Source: JAXGMQ01 sp964613055 (GTDB lineage Bacteria > Caldisericota > Caldisericia > JAAYUI01). Taken from it: a stretch of DNA of 25,701 nucleotides. The DNA is taken from the NCBI GenBank assembly GCA_964613055.1, contig CAZTGD010000029.1, forward strand, positions 1 to 25,701. Reading direction: 5' to 3'. The notes below the pieces were generated by a model, which was not told the DNA's origin, did no database searches, and worked only from the letters and a program-made list of their open reading frames with translations. A program made the translations under genes and the position numbers. Shown here in pieces: positions 1 to 7,203 of the stretch (position 1 is the stretch's first letter; each line of letters opens with the position of its first letter).

Positions 1-132
1 ATGATACACTCCTGTTGGAGTTGAGGAGCAGACCTCTAAAGTAGTCTAGCCCCTTTATTTTTACGTTTGTCGTATTATATGATGCTACCAGTAGCTGATT
101 GTTAAGTGTGATGATTTGAGTCCTCCGTCACA

Positions 133-161
133 TTGACAAGTCAGCGTTCACGCGGTATATT
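133..161 (+). promoter_or_regulatory. Sigma-70-type promoter of the small gene at 195
   Basis: TTGACA at 133-138 is a perfect -35 hexamer. A 17-nt spacer separates it from TATATT at 156-161, which places the transcript start near 168. The start codon at 195 follows after a leader of about 27 nt. This is the best consensus promoter I see in the window. Confidence 0.65.
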
Positions 162-194
162 CGTTTGACAGAATGACAGAGAGAGGTGATGAGC

Positions 195-416
195 ATGAGG
201 TATTTCATTTTTGATAAGATGGGTGTGATTGATGTGTCAAATCTGATTGAGGCGGGGGTTACCGACCTGACCAAGTATAACCTGTGGTTCAAGACCGTAG
301 TGCCAGAGCTTGGCAAGATAATGGACACCACATGGAAGTTTGAGAAGAAGGAAGACCGCGATCGCGCCTATGACCAGCTGGTGGAGTTCCTGAAGAGGGG
401 GGATGAGGTGTCGTAG
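195..416 (+). CDS. Small hypothetical protein (73 aa)
   Basis: I do not recognise this family. The ATG at 195 is preferred over in-frame GTG 186 or ATG 189 because a Shine-Dalgarno-like GAGAGG at 181-186 sits 8 nt upstream and the run GAGGTGAT continues the anti-16S match. The product is a soluble, mixed-charge protein with no signal peptide or membrane segment. It starts MRYFIFDKMG, has a Trp/Phe-containing middle (NLWFKTV) and ends in a charged helix (KKEDRDRAYDQLVEFLKR). It has its own promoter at 133-161 and stops with TAG just where base composition becomes A+T-rich. It lacks the (S/T)xxxE(G/N) motif of Fic antitoxins, so its position upstream of a Fic gene does not make it one. Confidence 0.65.
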   Translation: MRYFIFDKMGVIDVSNLIEAGVTDLTKYNLWFKTVVPELGKIMDTTWKFEKKEDRDRAYDQLVEFLKRGDEVS

Positions 417-623
417 GGGGGGTGTGACATTCACTATACTTACGCGATTATTAGTTTTAGTTATCAAGATGGTTTAACACATATGGTATGTAGTATAAAT
501 GGAGACAAATTTGAAAAAAGTAGTGTCGTTAATCCACAAAGGGATAATTATGTAATAAAGAATGAGTTCATATACCTATTTATAGGATTAGTTGTCTTAA
601 ATATAAGTAGCCTATGGATATAA
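417..623 (+). pseudogene. Start-less ORF, probable 3' remnant of an A+T-rich gene
   Basis: The same frame as the preceding small gene reopens directly after its TAG and runs about 68 codons to TAA at 621-623. It overlaps the Fic start by 10 bp, an arrangement typical of consecutive genes in an operon. The only ATG (483) has no ribosome-binding site. The C-terminal part is hydrophobic (FIYLFIGLVVLNISSLWI), which suggests a membrane helix. I read it as the tail of a gene that lost its 5' part at a junction near 420, where base composition changes. It could also be chance open frame in A+T-rich DNA. Confidence 0.25.
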
Positions 624-1816
624 ATACATTTACAAATAAATCAGGTGAGTTCGAATATACATTTTTACAAGGTAAAGAGTGCTATGCATTTAAACCAAAT
701 CCTCTTCCAGTCGAGGGATTTGACATTGACATTGAATTTGCGGGACTCCTTTCTGAAGCTAGAGCCAAACTTGAAGCTCTGAAAATGATTGATATCCCAA
801 CCACGAAGTTGCCAGATTTATCTAGGGTTCTGTTTTCAAAAACAATACTGAAAAACGAAGTAGCAAGCACTCAAAGAATCGAGAACAATAACGTCACACT
901 CAGGGATATATTTATTGGGACAATACTCGAAAGAGAAGATAAACTTTTACCAATTACAAGCCAGACATCTGGAGCTTCAATAAATGAAGCGATTGACAAT
1001 TTGAAAGCGCTAACATTTCTAATTGATAAAGAAATCAGCATTAGAAACATAAAATCAGCACATCAGTTGCTTATGTCAAACGCAATCAGAAAAATCGATT
1101 CCACACCAGGTGAGTTTAGAGACAAAGATTGTTGGATTGGAAGTAGTTCAAAAAATGATGTTACCAAAGCAAGATTTATTCCGGTCAAGCATATTCATAT
1201 TGAAGAATTGATGAATAATCTGGTAGAGTATGTAAATAATTTTACCACACAACAGGCACTAATCAGAATGGCAATAGCACACTATCAATTCGAAGCTATA
1301 CACCCATTCAATGATGGGAACGGCAGAATGGGAAGAATTCTAATCCAAAACCAAATCAACAAATACTATTTAAATTCAAGATACAGCATAAACATAGCCT
1401 CTTACTTTGAGAAGAATAAGAACCAGTATTACGATATGCTTCTTGATGTAAGCAAAAAATCTGCTTTTAAGGAGTGGGTTGCATTTTTTCTAGAAGGGAT
1501 AATTGAACAATCAGAAGAATCTATTGCTCTACTTGGAAAGATACGAGATATAAGGGAGAAGTGGCTATTTCGAATAGATAAAAACCCAGAGTATAGAAAA
1601 TCTAAATATGATGATAAAGTGGTTGAGATTATTCTTGGTTCGCCATTCTTTTCTTATAAAACACTAGCCAGCGAAGTAGATATACCTAAGAGAACTATCG
1701 TAAATATAATCAATAAGTTTGAAGAGCTTGGGATACTCACCTCTTTTGAGCAGAAAAGCAGACCAAAGATGTTTATTGCTTTGGATGTTATCAAGCTGTT
1801 GGAAGAAAGCGAATAA
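614..1816 (+). CDS. Fic family AMP-transferase, class II, with C-terminal winged helix
   Basis: Fic enzymes move AMP (sometimes another nucleotide group) from ATP to a hydroxyl side chain of a target protein. The catalytic motif HPFNDGNGRMGR is complete at residues 230-241: His230 is the catalytic base, Asp233 binds metal and Arg241 contacts phosphate. The flap GEFRDKDCWIG lies at 166-176. An N-terminal inhibitory helix carries T86-QRI-E90-N91, matching (S/T)xxxE(G/N), in which Glu90 is expected to block productive ATP binding; this places it in class II. Residues of about 330-395 resemble a winged-helix DNA-binding domain. No strong ribosome-binding site precedes ATG 614. The gene is clearly more A+T-rich than the backbone and looks acquired. 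The target is unknown. Confidence 0.93.
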   Translation: MDINTFTNKSGEFEYTFLQGKECYAFKPNPLPVEGFDIDIEFAGLLSEARAKLEALKMIDIPTTKLPDLSRVLFSKTILKNEVASTQRIENNNVTLRDIFIGTILEREDKLLPITSQTSGASINEAIDNLKALTFLIDKEISIRNIKSAHQLLMSNAIRKIDSTPGEFRDKDCWIGSSSKNDVTKARFIPVKHIHIEELMNNLVEYVNNFTTQQALIRMAIAHYQFEAIHPFNDGNGRMGRILIQNQINKYYLNSRYSINIASYFEKNKNQYYDMLLDVSKKSAFKEWVAFFLEGIIEQSEESIALLGKIRDIREKWLFRIDKNPEYRKSKYDDKVVEIILGSPFFSYKTLASEVDIPKRTIVNIINKFEELGILTSFEQKSRPKMFIALDVIKLLEESE

Positions 1817-1907
1817 TATACTTAGTTATTGATGTTTACCAATTAACCTACTTTTAAATGATATAACAAAGCTTTATTAGAAGAGGATTGGTGCGGTTAT
1901 GACAAAT

Positions 1908-1945
1908 CCTTAATTACCTAAAATGATTCGTTTAGGTAATTAAGG
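1908..1945 (+). terminator. Terminator-like hairpin after the Fic gene
   Basis: A perfect 15-bp stem pairs CCTTAATTACCTAAA (1908-1922) with its complement at 1931-1945 around an 8-nt loop. It lies about 90 nt after the Fic stop codon. The T-run after the stem is poor (GTGCTTATTTAC), so termination efficiency is uncertain. Confidence 0.55.
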
Positions 1946-2086
1946 GTGCTTATTTACAGTCGAATATATACAGCTTGTTGGTTGAACTCTGCAAGACTGG
2001 TTACTGGTTCCCGTTTCTCCATATACCACATTAAGATTGGTGCTTTATTTGTTCAAGTGATAAGTAGGATTTGGGCGCACATTACA

Positions 2087-2370
2087 CCCTGGATTCTGGT
2101 TCAAGCCACTTAACTCTGGCTTGTCTGATAAGCACGGAATGAGAAACAATGCAAACCCTGGATTCCGTGTCAGGCACGGAATAACACAGAGGGCACACAA
2201 TGACATCCTCATTTTATATACGTCATTCACATCTTCGTTCCCATCATTCCCATCTTCACTGCAGTCATTCCCGCGAAAGCGGAAATCCAGTGGGAGTTCC
2301 GACTGCGTTTGTCCTACAATTAAGCCTTTGAATAACTCAAACGTAATTTGTAGAACCCTGGATCCCCGGT
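2087..2370 (-). repeat. Degenerate dispersed-repeat cluster (copy A, inverted)
   Basis: This cluster fills most of the 589-bp gap between the Fic and pycB-like genes. CCCTGGATYC occurs three times (2087, 2156, 2356). A hairpin ATTCCGTG-TCAGG-CACGGAAT spans 2162-2182. From about 2225 the sequence aligns by eye, in reverse orientation, with copy C near 19300-19420: GTCATTCCCGCgAAAGCGG followed by a diverged GTTCC...TTTGTCC segment and CTCAA. No gene is visible in this gap. Confidence 0.6.
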
Positions 2371-2405
2371 AAAGCCATGAGTGATGTTTTCACCCCAATC
2401 GAGAA

Positions 2406-3908
2406 CTAATGCACCCTACCGTCATCACCGCCGGGTATGTCAGCGGAGAAGAACTGCTTGGCGGGACCGGGGAGCATCAGATACAGAAGAAGGTCGCGGT
2501 GATTATGGATGAAGGCGGGAGGGTTGAGACCGTCTGTCTCGGTCAGGGGGGCGGACTTGACATAGTGACCCGAGCGCTGGTCGTAGCGGTCGGTGGACTT
2601 TGTTACCTCTGTGATGAACTTCTCGTCTATCTCGCCAGGCTTGCCGTATCTGCCAGAGATCATGTCCTTGAACTCACGCGAACACATCTTATAGCGCGAA
2701 CCCGTCTCCACGTTGAAGGAAGCCTGTGCGCCCACGATCTGGGAGGTGGGTGTCACCAACGGTGGGTAGCCCGTGTCCTTGCGCACCCTCTGAACCTCCT
2801 CGAGGATGAGCGGGAGTTTCTCCAGTTGCCCGACCTTGGAAAGCTGTGTGCGCAGGTTGGAGAGCATCCCTCCAGGAACCTGGCTCTTCAGTTGCGTTGC
2901 GTCTGGCTCGGAGTAACCAAGCGAGGACATGAGGCTAACCATCTCGTCCCTGCCCTTCTCAAACTCGTGATCCTTCATCAGGGAGAGGATGACGTTCATC
3001 CTGTCTGTTATTGTGGGAGGGAGTGGGTATGGGATGGGCTCTGGGACAGAGTCGCTCCACTTGTCAAACTCTGCCAGTGATTTACGAATCTCGCGCAGTT
3101 TCCTGCTGGCTTTGTGGACATAAGACAGATCAAGCCCGTGTTCCAGATCCAGCATCTCGGCGAATGTCGCAACGAGTGTTGCCGGTGGGTGGCTGGTGCC
3201 TCCAGCCATGGTGTCTATCGCCACATCGAAGCGTTCGGCTCCCGCCAGCATGCCAGCCACGAGGTTTGTGGTTGCGTATCCGCAGGTGCAGTGGCTGTGG
3301 ACGGTGACGGGCATGTTGACATCCCGCTTGATGTCAGTTATCAGCTCAAACGCATCACGCGGGGTCAGCAGTCCCGCCATGTCCTTTATTGTGATGATGT
3401 CAGCCCCCATCGCCGCGAGGTCCTTTGCCAGGTTGGCAAACGTTTGCGGGGAGTGGACGGGGGAGGTTGTGTAGCTGAAGCACATCTCGGCTGTCGCACC
3501 AAAAGCTTTTGCCGCCAGAAGGGATATCATCATGTTCCTGCTGTCGTTTAGCGCGTCAAACATGCGCATGACGCCCACGCCAGACTCGATGGCGGCTTTG
3601 GAGAATGCGACCACGAGGTTGTCTGCAAAGGGCATGTAGGCAAAAAGGTTTTGGCCGCGGATGAGTGTGCGAATCTTGGCGTGACCCATGCACATTGCAC
3701 GGTATTTCTCCAGCCTGTCCCAGGGGTTTTCACCAAGGAATCTGAGGGGTGCGTCAATGGTGGCACCGCCCCACAGCTCAAGCTCGGTGAATCCCGCGGA
3801 GAGTATATCAGGGAGGACGGAGAGCGCTTGGTCTGTTGTCATGCGCGTTGCAAGCAGGCTCTGCTGTCCGTCTCGAAGCGTCAAATCACACAGCTGTATT
3901 CTCTTCAT
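2406..3908 (-). CDS. Pyruvate carboxylase subunit B / transcarboxylase 5S-type carboxyltransferase
   Basis: This enzyme passes a carboxyl group between carboxybiotin and pyruvate/oxaloacetate. The TIM-barrel domain has the metal/substrate site LRDGQQS (R12, D13), RMFDALND (115-122), the carboxylated-lysine motif IKDMAG (K175) and the metal histidines HSHCTCG (H204, H206). A conserved C-terminal PYC/OADA domain follows. The protein is 500 aa from Met 3908. This Met is chosen because family members begin with the MKRIQLCDLTLRDG type of sequence; the frame opens 14 codons earlier (3950). Neither start has a good ribosome-binding site. No biotinyl domain (MKM motif) is present, so a separate biotin carrier and a biotin carboxylase must be encoded elsewhere. 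The length matches the Propionibacterium 5S subunit, but pyruvate carboxylase B or oxaloacetate decarboxylase alpha are equally possible. Confidence 0.88.
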   Translation of the reverse strand: MKRIQLCDLTLRDGQQSLLATRMTTDQALSVLPDILSAGFTELELWGGATIDAPLRFLGENPWDRLEKYRAMCMGHAKIRTLIRGQNLFAYMPFADNLVVAFSKAAIESGVGVMRMFDALNDSRNMMISLLAAKAFGATAEMCFSYTTSPVHSPQTFANLAKDLAAMGADIITIKDMAGLLTPRDAFELITDIKRDVNMPVTVHSHCTCGYATTNLVAGMLAGAERFDVAIDTMAGGTSHPPATLVATFAEMLDLEHGLDLSYVHKASRKLREIRKSLAEFDKWSDSVPEPIPYPLPPTITDRMNVILSLMKDHEFEKGRDEMVSLMSSLGYSEPDATQLKSQVPGGMLSNLRTQLSKVGQLEKLPLILEEVQRVRKDTGYPPLVTPTSQIVGAQASFNVETGSRYKMCSREFKDMISGRYGKPGEIDEKFITEVTKSTDRYDQRSGHYVKSAPLTETDGLNPPAFIHNHRDLLLYLMLPGPAKQFFSADIPGGDDGRVH

Positions 3909-3960
3909 GCGAATAAGTTTTATTAAGTGTTTACAGATAATCAACATCAAAATGGCAAAT

Positions 3961-4200
3961 GACTGGCAAAGGAAAGGTAAGTTTTCAGGTTTGGTTTTGT
4001 GATGGTGAAATGGGGGTTTGTGGGATTGCTTTTGTAGGGGTGGGGGTGCTGTGAATGGATTTTATATCTGATAAAGAAAATGGGTGGATTAGTATGTTGG
4101 ATCAGTTTATTTGATATTTGTGCTTTGGTGGATTGGAGAAATGTTTGATTGGGAATTGTTTTGTGCAAGTGGTTGTGAAATCAAAAGATGAGTTGAATGT
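3961..4200 (+). other. G-rich, C-poor non-coding strip with G-quadruplex-like runs
   Basis: Counting by hand over 3961-4200, the + strand holds 82 G and only 10 C. G-runs of 5, 3, 4 and 5 occur at 4012-4016, 4022-4024, 4037-4040 and 4042-4046, giving a possible (long-loop) G-quadruplex. I find no credible gene. It lies upstream of the minus-strand carboxyltransferase and abuts the A+T island. Confidence 0.6.
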
Positions 4201-4990
4201 AAGTGAATTATGCATTATTATAAATTATTATATATGATTGATAATTATGGTAATGAGTGTTGTGATTATGTGTCGTTTTAGAAACTATCATAATATTGCT
4301 AAATTTTGATATATAATTCTATAACATGTAATTAGTAATAAAAATATGCATAAATATCATTAATGATCTTAGATCTGTCAGAATCAATGTATACCTATTA
4401 ATAATATTTATAATATTCTAAATATCATATAAACAGTCTAAATATAATGAATAGATCTGAATGCTGTTATATATATAGTATATATTCATAAATATTATCT
4501 AATTTATACTTATAATCACAAGATATAATTATATTACTTACAATATGTATATTTCTCTCATAAATATAAATATGATACTAGAAACTATATAAACTAATTA
4601 TATATCAAAAAATAATATAATAAATCTATATATAGCACTTCTATTATCAGATTATGTCATAATCTAATAATATAAAACTAGATCACTTTTAATACTAATT
4701 AATACACTAATAATAACTAATATTATATATGTCATATAATATCTATATAAAAATAAACATATATTATTTATGCATATTGAGTGACAAATAATAATTATAA
4801 ATATAATGTTTCATTATAAATACATCTATAACATTCCAAAGTATTCTAAATATTGCAATATCATTATAAATGTCACTTGATGTTATAATCAACCGAATTA
4901 TACAAATACTTCACAGTTGGTATAGTCTGATTGCTACAATCAATTAATGGTTCACAGATAGAATATCAGATAAATGGATGGTTAGTGAGG
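4201..4990. other. Non-coding A+T island
   Basis: About 790 bp contain no credible gene. Sampled G+C is 10 of 60 bases at 4441-4500 and 6 of 60 at 4561-4620. C exceeds G on the + strand (7:3, 8:2 and 8:3 at 4381-4440, 4501-4560 and 4621-4680), the reverse of the neighbouring strip. Short motifs recur: TATTCTAAATAT at 4414 and 4842, and TCATTATAAAT at 4811 and 4861. It could be an unwinding element, nucleoid-protein binding DNA or a decayed insert. Confidence 0.6.
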
Positions 4991-5006
4991 AATTCTACAA
5001 TTATTA

Positions 5007-5696
5007 TTAACTGTCGAATTTAGCAAAACCTGTATTATTCCTGTAGTGTTCACAAGAATCAATCAGTTTTTTGTAGTTTGATATGAGACCCTTTGAAAAC
5101 TCAATTATTTCGAAATCAAAGCATGCATTCACATTGATTTTATCTTTATCACCAAGTGCTTCTATATGTTCAATAAACTGATTTGCATACCAATCGATTC
5201 TATACATATCTTCAATAAATAGGGAATAGTATTTCCGATCACAATCATTCTCCGAAATATTGAAATCCTTAATGAACTGATTTACTTTAGTGCTGAAATA
5301 TAGTAACTGAACTAGAGATTTTAGCATGTCAGTTAGTTTATCTCGAAACTCCTTCGATTCGATTTTCTTGGCAGGATTACTACTAAAACCACCAAAGTCT
5401 TTTCTGTGTCGTCTCCCCATGTAATCGAAATATGCATACAACAGCTCAACAAAGTTCTGAGAGTACCTCGATACAAACTCTTCTGTTCTTATATGTATCT
5501 CGTATGCCTTATACTGTTCTCGAACTTCTTTAAATATATTTATCTCTTCCAGTTTTCTGGAATGATCATTATATCTGTTGAAGCCGTATATCACCGCTAT
5601 CAGTGTCCCCAACCCAATCATAAATGTTAGCAAAGGCTGAAGACTGTTAAATACGTACCAAACGTTTGAAAGCATCGATTCAATGATCTCTATCAT
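5007..5696 (-). CDS. Single-pass membrane protein of unknown function (229 aa)
   Basis: I do not recognise the family. One hydrophobic segment (about residues 18-39) is followed by basic/charged residues (RYNDHSRKLEE) and a long, mostly helical cytoplasmic-type domain. That domain has no Cys pairs or enzyme motif that I can see. The start at 5696 is well supported by GGGAGG 5 nt upstream. The layout (short N-terminus, one helix, then a helical soluble domain) resembles small accessory or phage/defence-associated membrane proteins, but nothing in the sequence assigns a role. The gene is A+T-rich like the island downstream of it. It reads away from the origin-like region. Confidence 0.75.
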   Translation of the reverse strand: MIEIIESMLSNVWYVFNSLQPLLTFMIGLGTLIAVIYGFNRYNDHSRKLEEINIFKEVREQYKAYEIHIRTEEFVSRYSQNFVELLYAYFDYMGRRHRKDFGGFSSNPAKKIESKEFRDKLTDMLKSLVQLLYFSTKVNQFIKDFNISENDCDRKYYSLFIEDMYRIDWYANQFIEHIEALGDKDKINVNACFDFEIIEFSKGLISNYKKLIDSCEHYRNNTGFAKFDS

Positions 5697-5737
5697 ATTA
5701 ACCTCCCATCAGAGTGTGTTTACGCATCCTGCATATC

Positions 5738-5765
5738 AATATATGTGCTATCTATAATTTTTCAA
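5738..5765 (-). promoter_or_regulatory. Promoter of the membrane-protein gene
   Basis: On the minus strand, TTGAAA (5765-5760) and TATATT (5743-5738) are separated by 16 nt. The start codon lies about 40 nt downstream at 5696. The hexamers are good but the surroundings are A+T-rich, so chance matches are possible. Confidence 0.4.
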
Positions 5766-5836
5766 TACCTTTGCGAATCGCTTATCCTGTTTGCCCGAAT
5801 AGATAAATGTATTTCTCGGGATACTAAATTTCTTAT

Positions 5837-5901
5837 TGTGGATAACTCCCCCTGCATTCCCGAATCTGTCGATGTTTCACGATGTTTCACGCTTATCCAC
5901 A
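5837..5901. promoter_or_regulatory. DnaA boxes of the origin-like region
   Basis: TGTGGATAA at 5837-5845 (reverse box) and TTATCCACA at 5893-5901 (forward box) are perfect consensus DnaA boxes. Near-matches follow at 5903-5911 (TGTGGACAA) and 5914-5922 (TGTTTATAA). They are interleaved with the parS half-sites described separately. Confidence 0.55.
5873..5890 (+). promoter_or_regulatory. parS half-site direct repeat 1
   Basis: TGTTTCAC occurs at 5873-5880 and again at 5883-5890, exactly 10 bp apart in the same orientation. TGTTTCAC is one arm of the bacterial parS palindrome TGTTTCACGTGAAACA, but here the arms are in tandem, not inverted. The ParB gene lies 1.3 kb downstream. Confidence 0.5.
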
Positions 5902-5952
5902 ATGTGGACAAAATTGTTTATAATTCAGCCATAGCAGGCAGTGCCTGCAAAA

Positions 5953-5970
5953 TGTTTCACGATGTTTCAC
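5953..5970 (+). promoter_or_regulatory. parS half-site direct repeat 2
   Basis: This is a second, identical TGTTTCACGATGTTTCAC, 80 bp after the first, again two half-sites 10 bp apart. It ends about 50 bp before the tmRNA 5' end, so ParB or another factor bound here could influence ssrA/parA transcription. Confidence 0.5.
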
Positions 5971-5983
5971 AACTTAAATTTGC

Positions 5984-6014
5984 TTGAACCGGATAATCTT
6001 CCTGGTAGTATGAT
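5984..6014 (+). promoter_or_regulatory. Putative tmRNA promoter
   Basis: TATGAT at 6009-6014 lies 7 nt upstream of the predicted mature 5' end at 6022, a good -10 position. TTGAAC at 5984-5989 is a candidate -35 but the spacer is 19 nt, longer than ideal. Confidence 0.4.
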
Positions 6015-6021
6015 ATGAGTC

Positions 6022-6370
6022 GGGGGTGAATAGGCTTCGACACTTGACAATCAGGTTCGCTGGCAAGCCGAGGATGGTATCAGCCTCGTAAACAAGGTAC
6101 CAAAGAAATAAACGGCGAAAACAACTTCGCTCTGGCCGCTTAGTAGTGGTCACGGCAAACCGCGAGAGTGGTCCGGGTAGCGGGGAGCCGACGTAACACG
6201 GATCCTGTGGTGGGAAGGGTGATTGCCTCGTCTCACCGACAGTAAAAACGCGATCAACTGCCGGGCGTGTTCCCTGCCGCCGTCCGAGCAGAACAAGGCG
6301 GGGGAAGCTTGTAATCCCAGGGGCATGTGAGTCAGGCTGGACACGGGTTCGATTCCCGTCACCTCCACCA
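6022..6370 (+). ncRNA. ssrA: tmRNA (transfer-messenger RNA)
   Basis: tmRNA rescues stalled ribosomes and adds a degradation tag. The 5' end GGGGGTG (6022-6028) pairs over 7 bp, with one G-U, to CACCTCC near the 3' end, and the encoded CCA ends at 6370. The T-arm GGTTCGATTCC is present. The tag frame reads NGENNFALAA at 6111-6140 followed by tandem TAG TAG. The resume codon is not certain because the frame is open further upstream. The 349-nt length is normal for a one-piece tmRNA. The parA start follows 28 nt after the CCA. Confidence 0.96.
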
Positions 6371-6398
6371 TTTATTTTGTGCATACAGGAGAGAGAAC

Positions 6399-7172
6399 AT
6401 GGGCAAGGTACTGGCGCTGAGCAATCAGAAGGGCGGAGTGGGCAAGACAACCACCGCTGTGAACTTGAGTTACAACCTGTCGCGTGAGGGCAAGCGTTGC
6501 CTTATCTGCGACATTGACCCGCAGGGCAACGCAACAACGGGCATTGGTATAGACCGAGACAATATTGAGTTTTCCACCTACGACCTGCTCATCGAGGGCA
6601 CACCTGCCTCTGATGTCATCATGAACACCGACTACCAGAACCTTGACATCATCCCATCAAACATTGAGCTGGCGGGAGCGGAGGTAGAACTAGTGGAGCA
6701 GAAGGCGCGGGAGAAGTGCCTCAGGAAAGCCTTTGAATCGATCAGAGATGGCTATGACTTCATAATCATAGACTGTCCTCCATCGCTCGGATTGCTGACG
6801 GTAAACGCGCTTGTGTCGGCAGACGCCATAATGATCCCCATCCAGACCGAGTACTACGCGCTGGAGGGGCTGTCTCAGTTAGTGTCCACCTACAAACTCA
6901 TCAAGGGCAGTCTCAACCCCGAGCTGGAGATATTCGGCGTACTGCTGACCATGTATGACGAGCGCACCACTCTCTCGAGATCGGTTGCAGGAGAGGTCAA
7001 GAAGTTCTTCGGTCAGGAGCTGTTTGAGAATGTCATCCCCAGAAACGTACGCGTTTCGGAGGCTCCCTCCTACGGCAAGCCCATCTCTGTATACGATCCT
7101 TCATCAAAGGGGTCTCATTCCTATGAAGGGCTTGCGCGAGAGATCATATCGCGTGTAAACGCCGGCAGATAA
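6399..7172 (+). CDS. parA: Chromosome-partitioning ATPase ParA (Soj)
   Basis: ParA ATPase dimerises on the nucleoid and moves or positions ParB-parS complexes. The 257-aa protein is standard length for the short (Soj) class with no N-terminal DNA-binding domain. The deviant Walker A KGGVGKTT is at residues 11-18, and DPQGN and the Walker B/switch segment IIIDCPPSLG are present. The start ATG 6399 has AGGAGAG at 6387-6393. The frame extends 24 codons further upstream, but that part lies inside tmRNA and is not plausible. parB follows after 31 nt. The gene may be co-transcribed with ssrA. Confidence 0.95.
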   Translation: MGKVLALSNQKGGVGKTTTAVNLSYNLSREGKRCLICDIDPQGNATTGIGIDRDNIEFSTYDLLIEGTPASDVIMNTDYQNLDIIPSNIELAGAEVELVEQKAREKCLRKAFESIRDGYDFIIIDCPPSLGLLTVNALVSADAIMIPIQTEYYALEGLSQLVSTYKLIKGSLNPELEIFGVLLTMYDERTTLSRSVAGEVKKFFGQELFENVIPRNVRVSEAPSYGKPISVYDPSSKGSHSYEGLAREIISRVNAGR

Positions 7173-7203
7173 GATAAAAAAAACATGTAAAGGAGAGTGG
7201 ATG

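Noticed and set aside
195..1816. Small gene plus Fic as a FicTA toxin-antitoxin pair
   Set aside because: The small protein lacks the (S/T)xxxE(G/N) antitoxin motif, and the Fic protein already carries its own inhibitory helix. The two differ in base composition and are about 200 bp apart.
2409..3551. Long plus-strand frames opposite the carboxyltransferase gene
   Set aside because: The minus strand encodes a full enzyme with all catalytic motifs; the opposite frames are antisense shadows.
3947..4168. 73-aa minus-strand frame in the G-rich strip
   Set aside because: Its composition (Thr/Asn/Pro/Lys/His-rich) simply reflects the skewed DNA; it has no ribosome-binding site or homology features.
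6327..6398. ParA with a 24-residue N-terminal extension
   Set aside because: The extension lies within the tmRNA 3' domain; ATG 6399 has a proper ribosome-binding site and gives the standard ParA N-terminus.
5974..6450. Minus-strand frames across the tmRNA (158 and 73 aa)
   Set aside because: They are shadows of a structured RNA gene with clear tmRNA ends and tag; their translations resemble no protein family.
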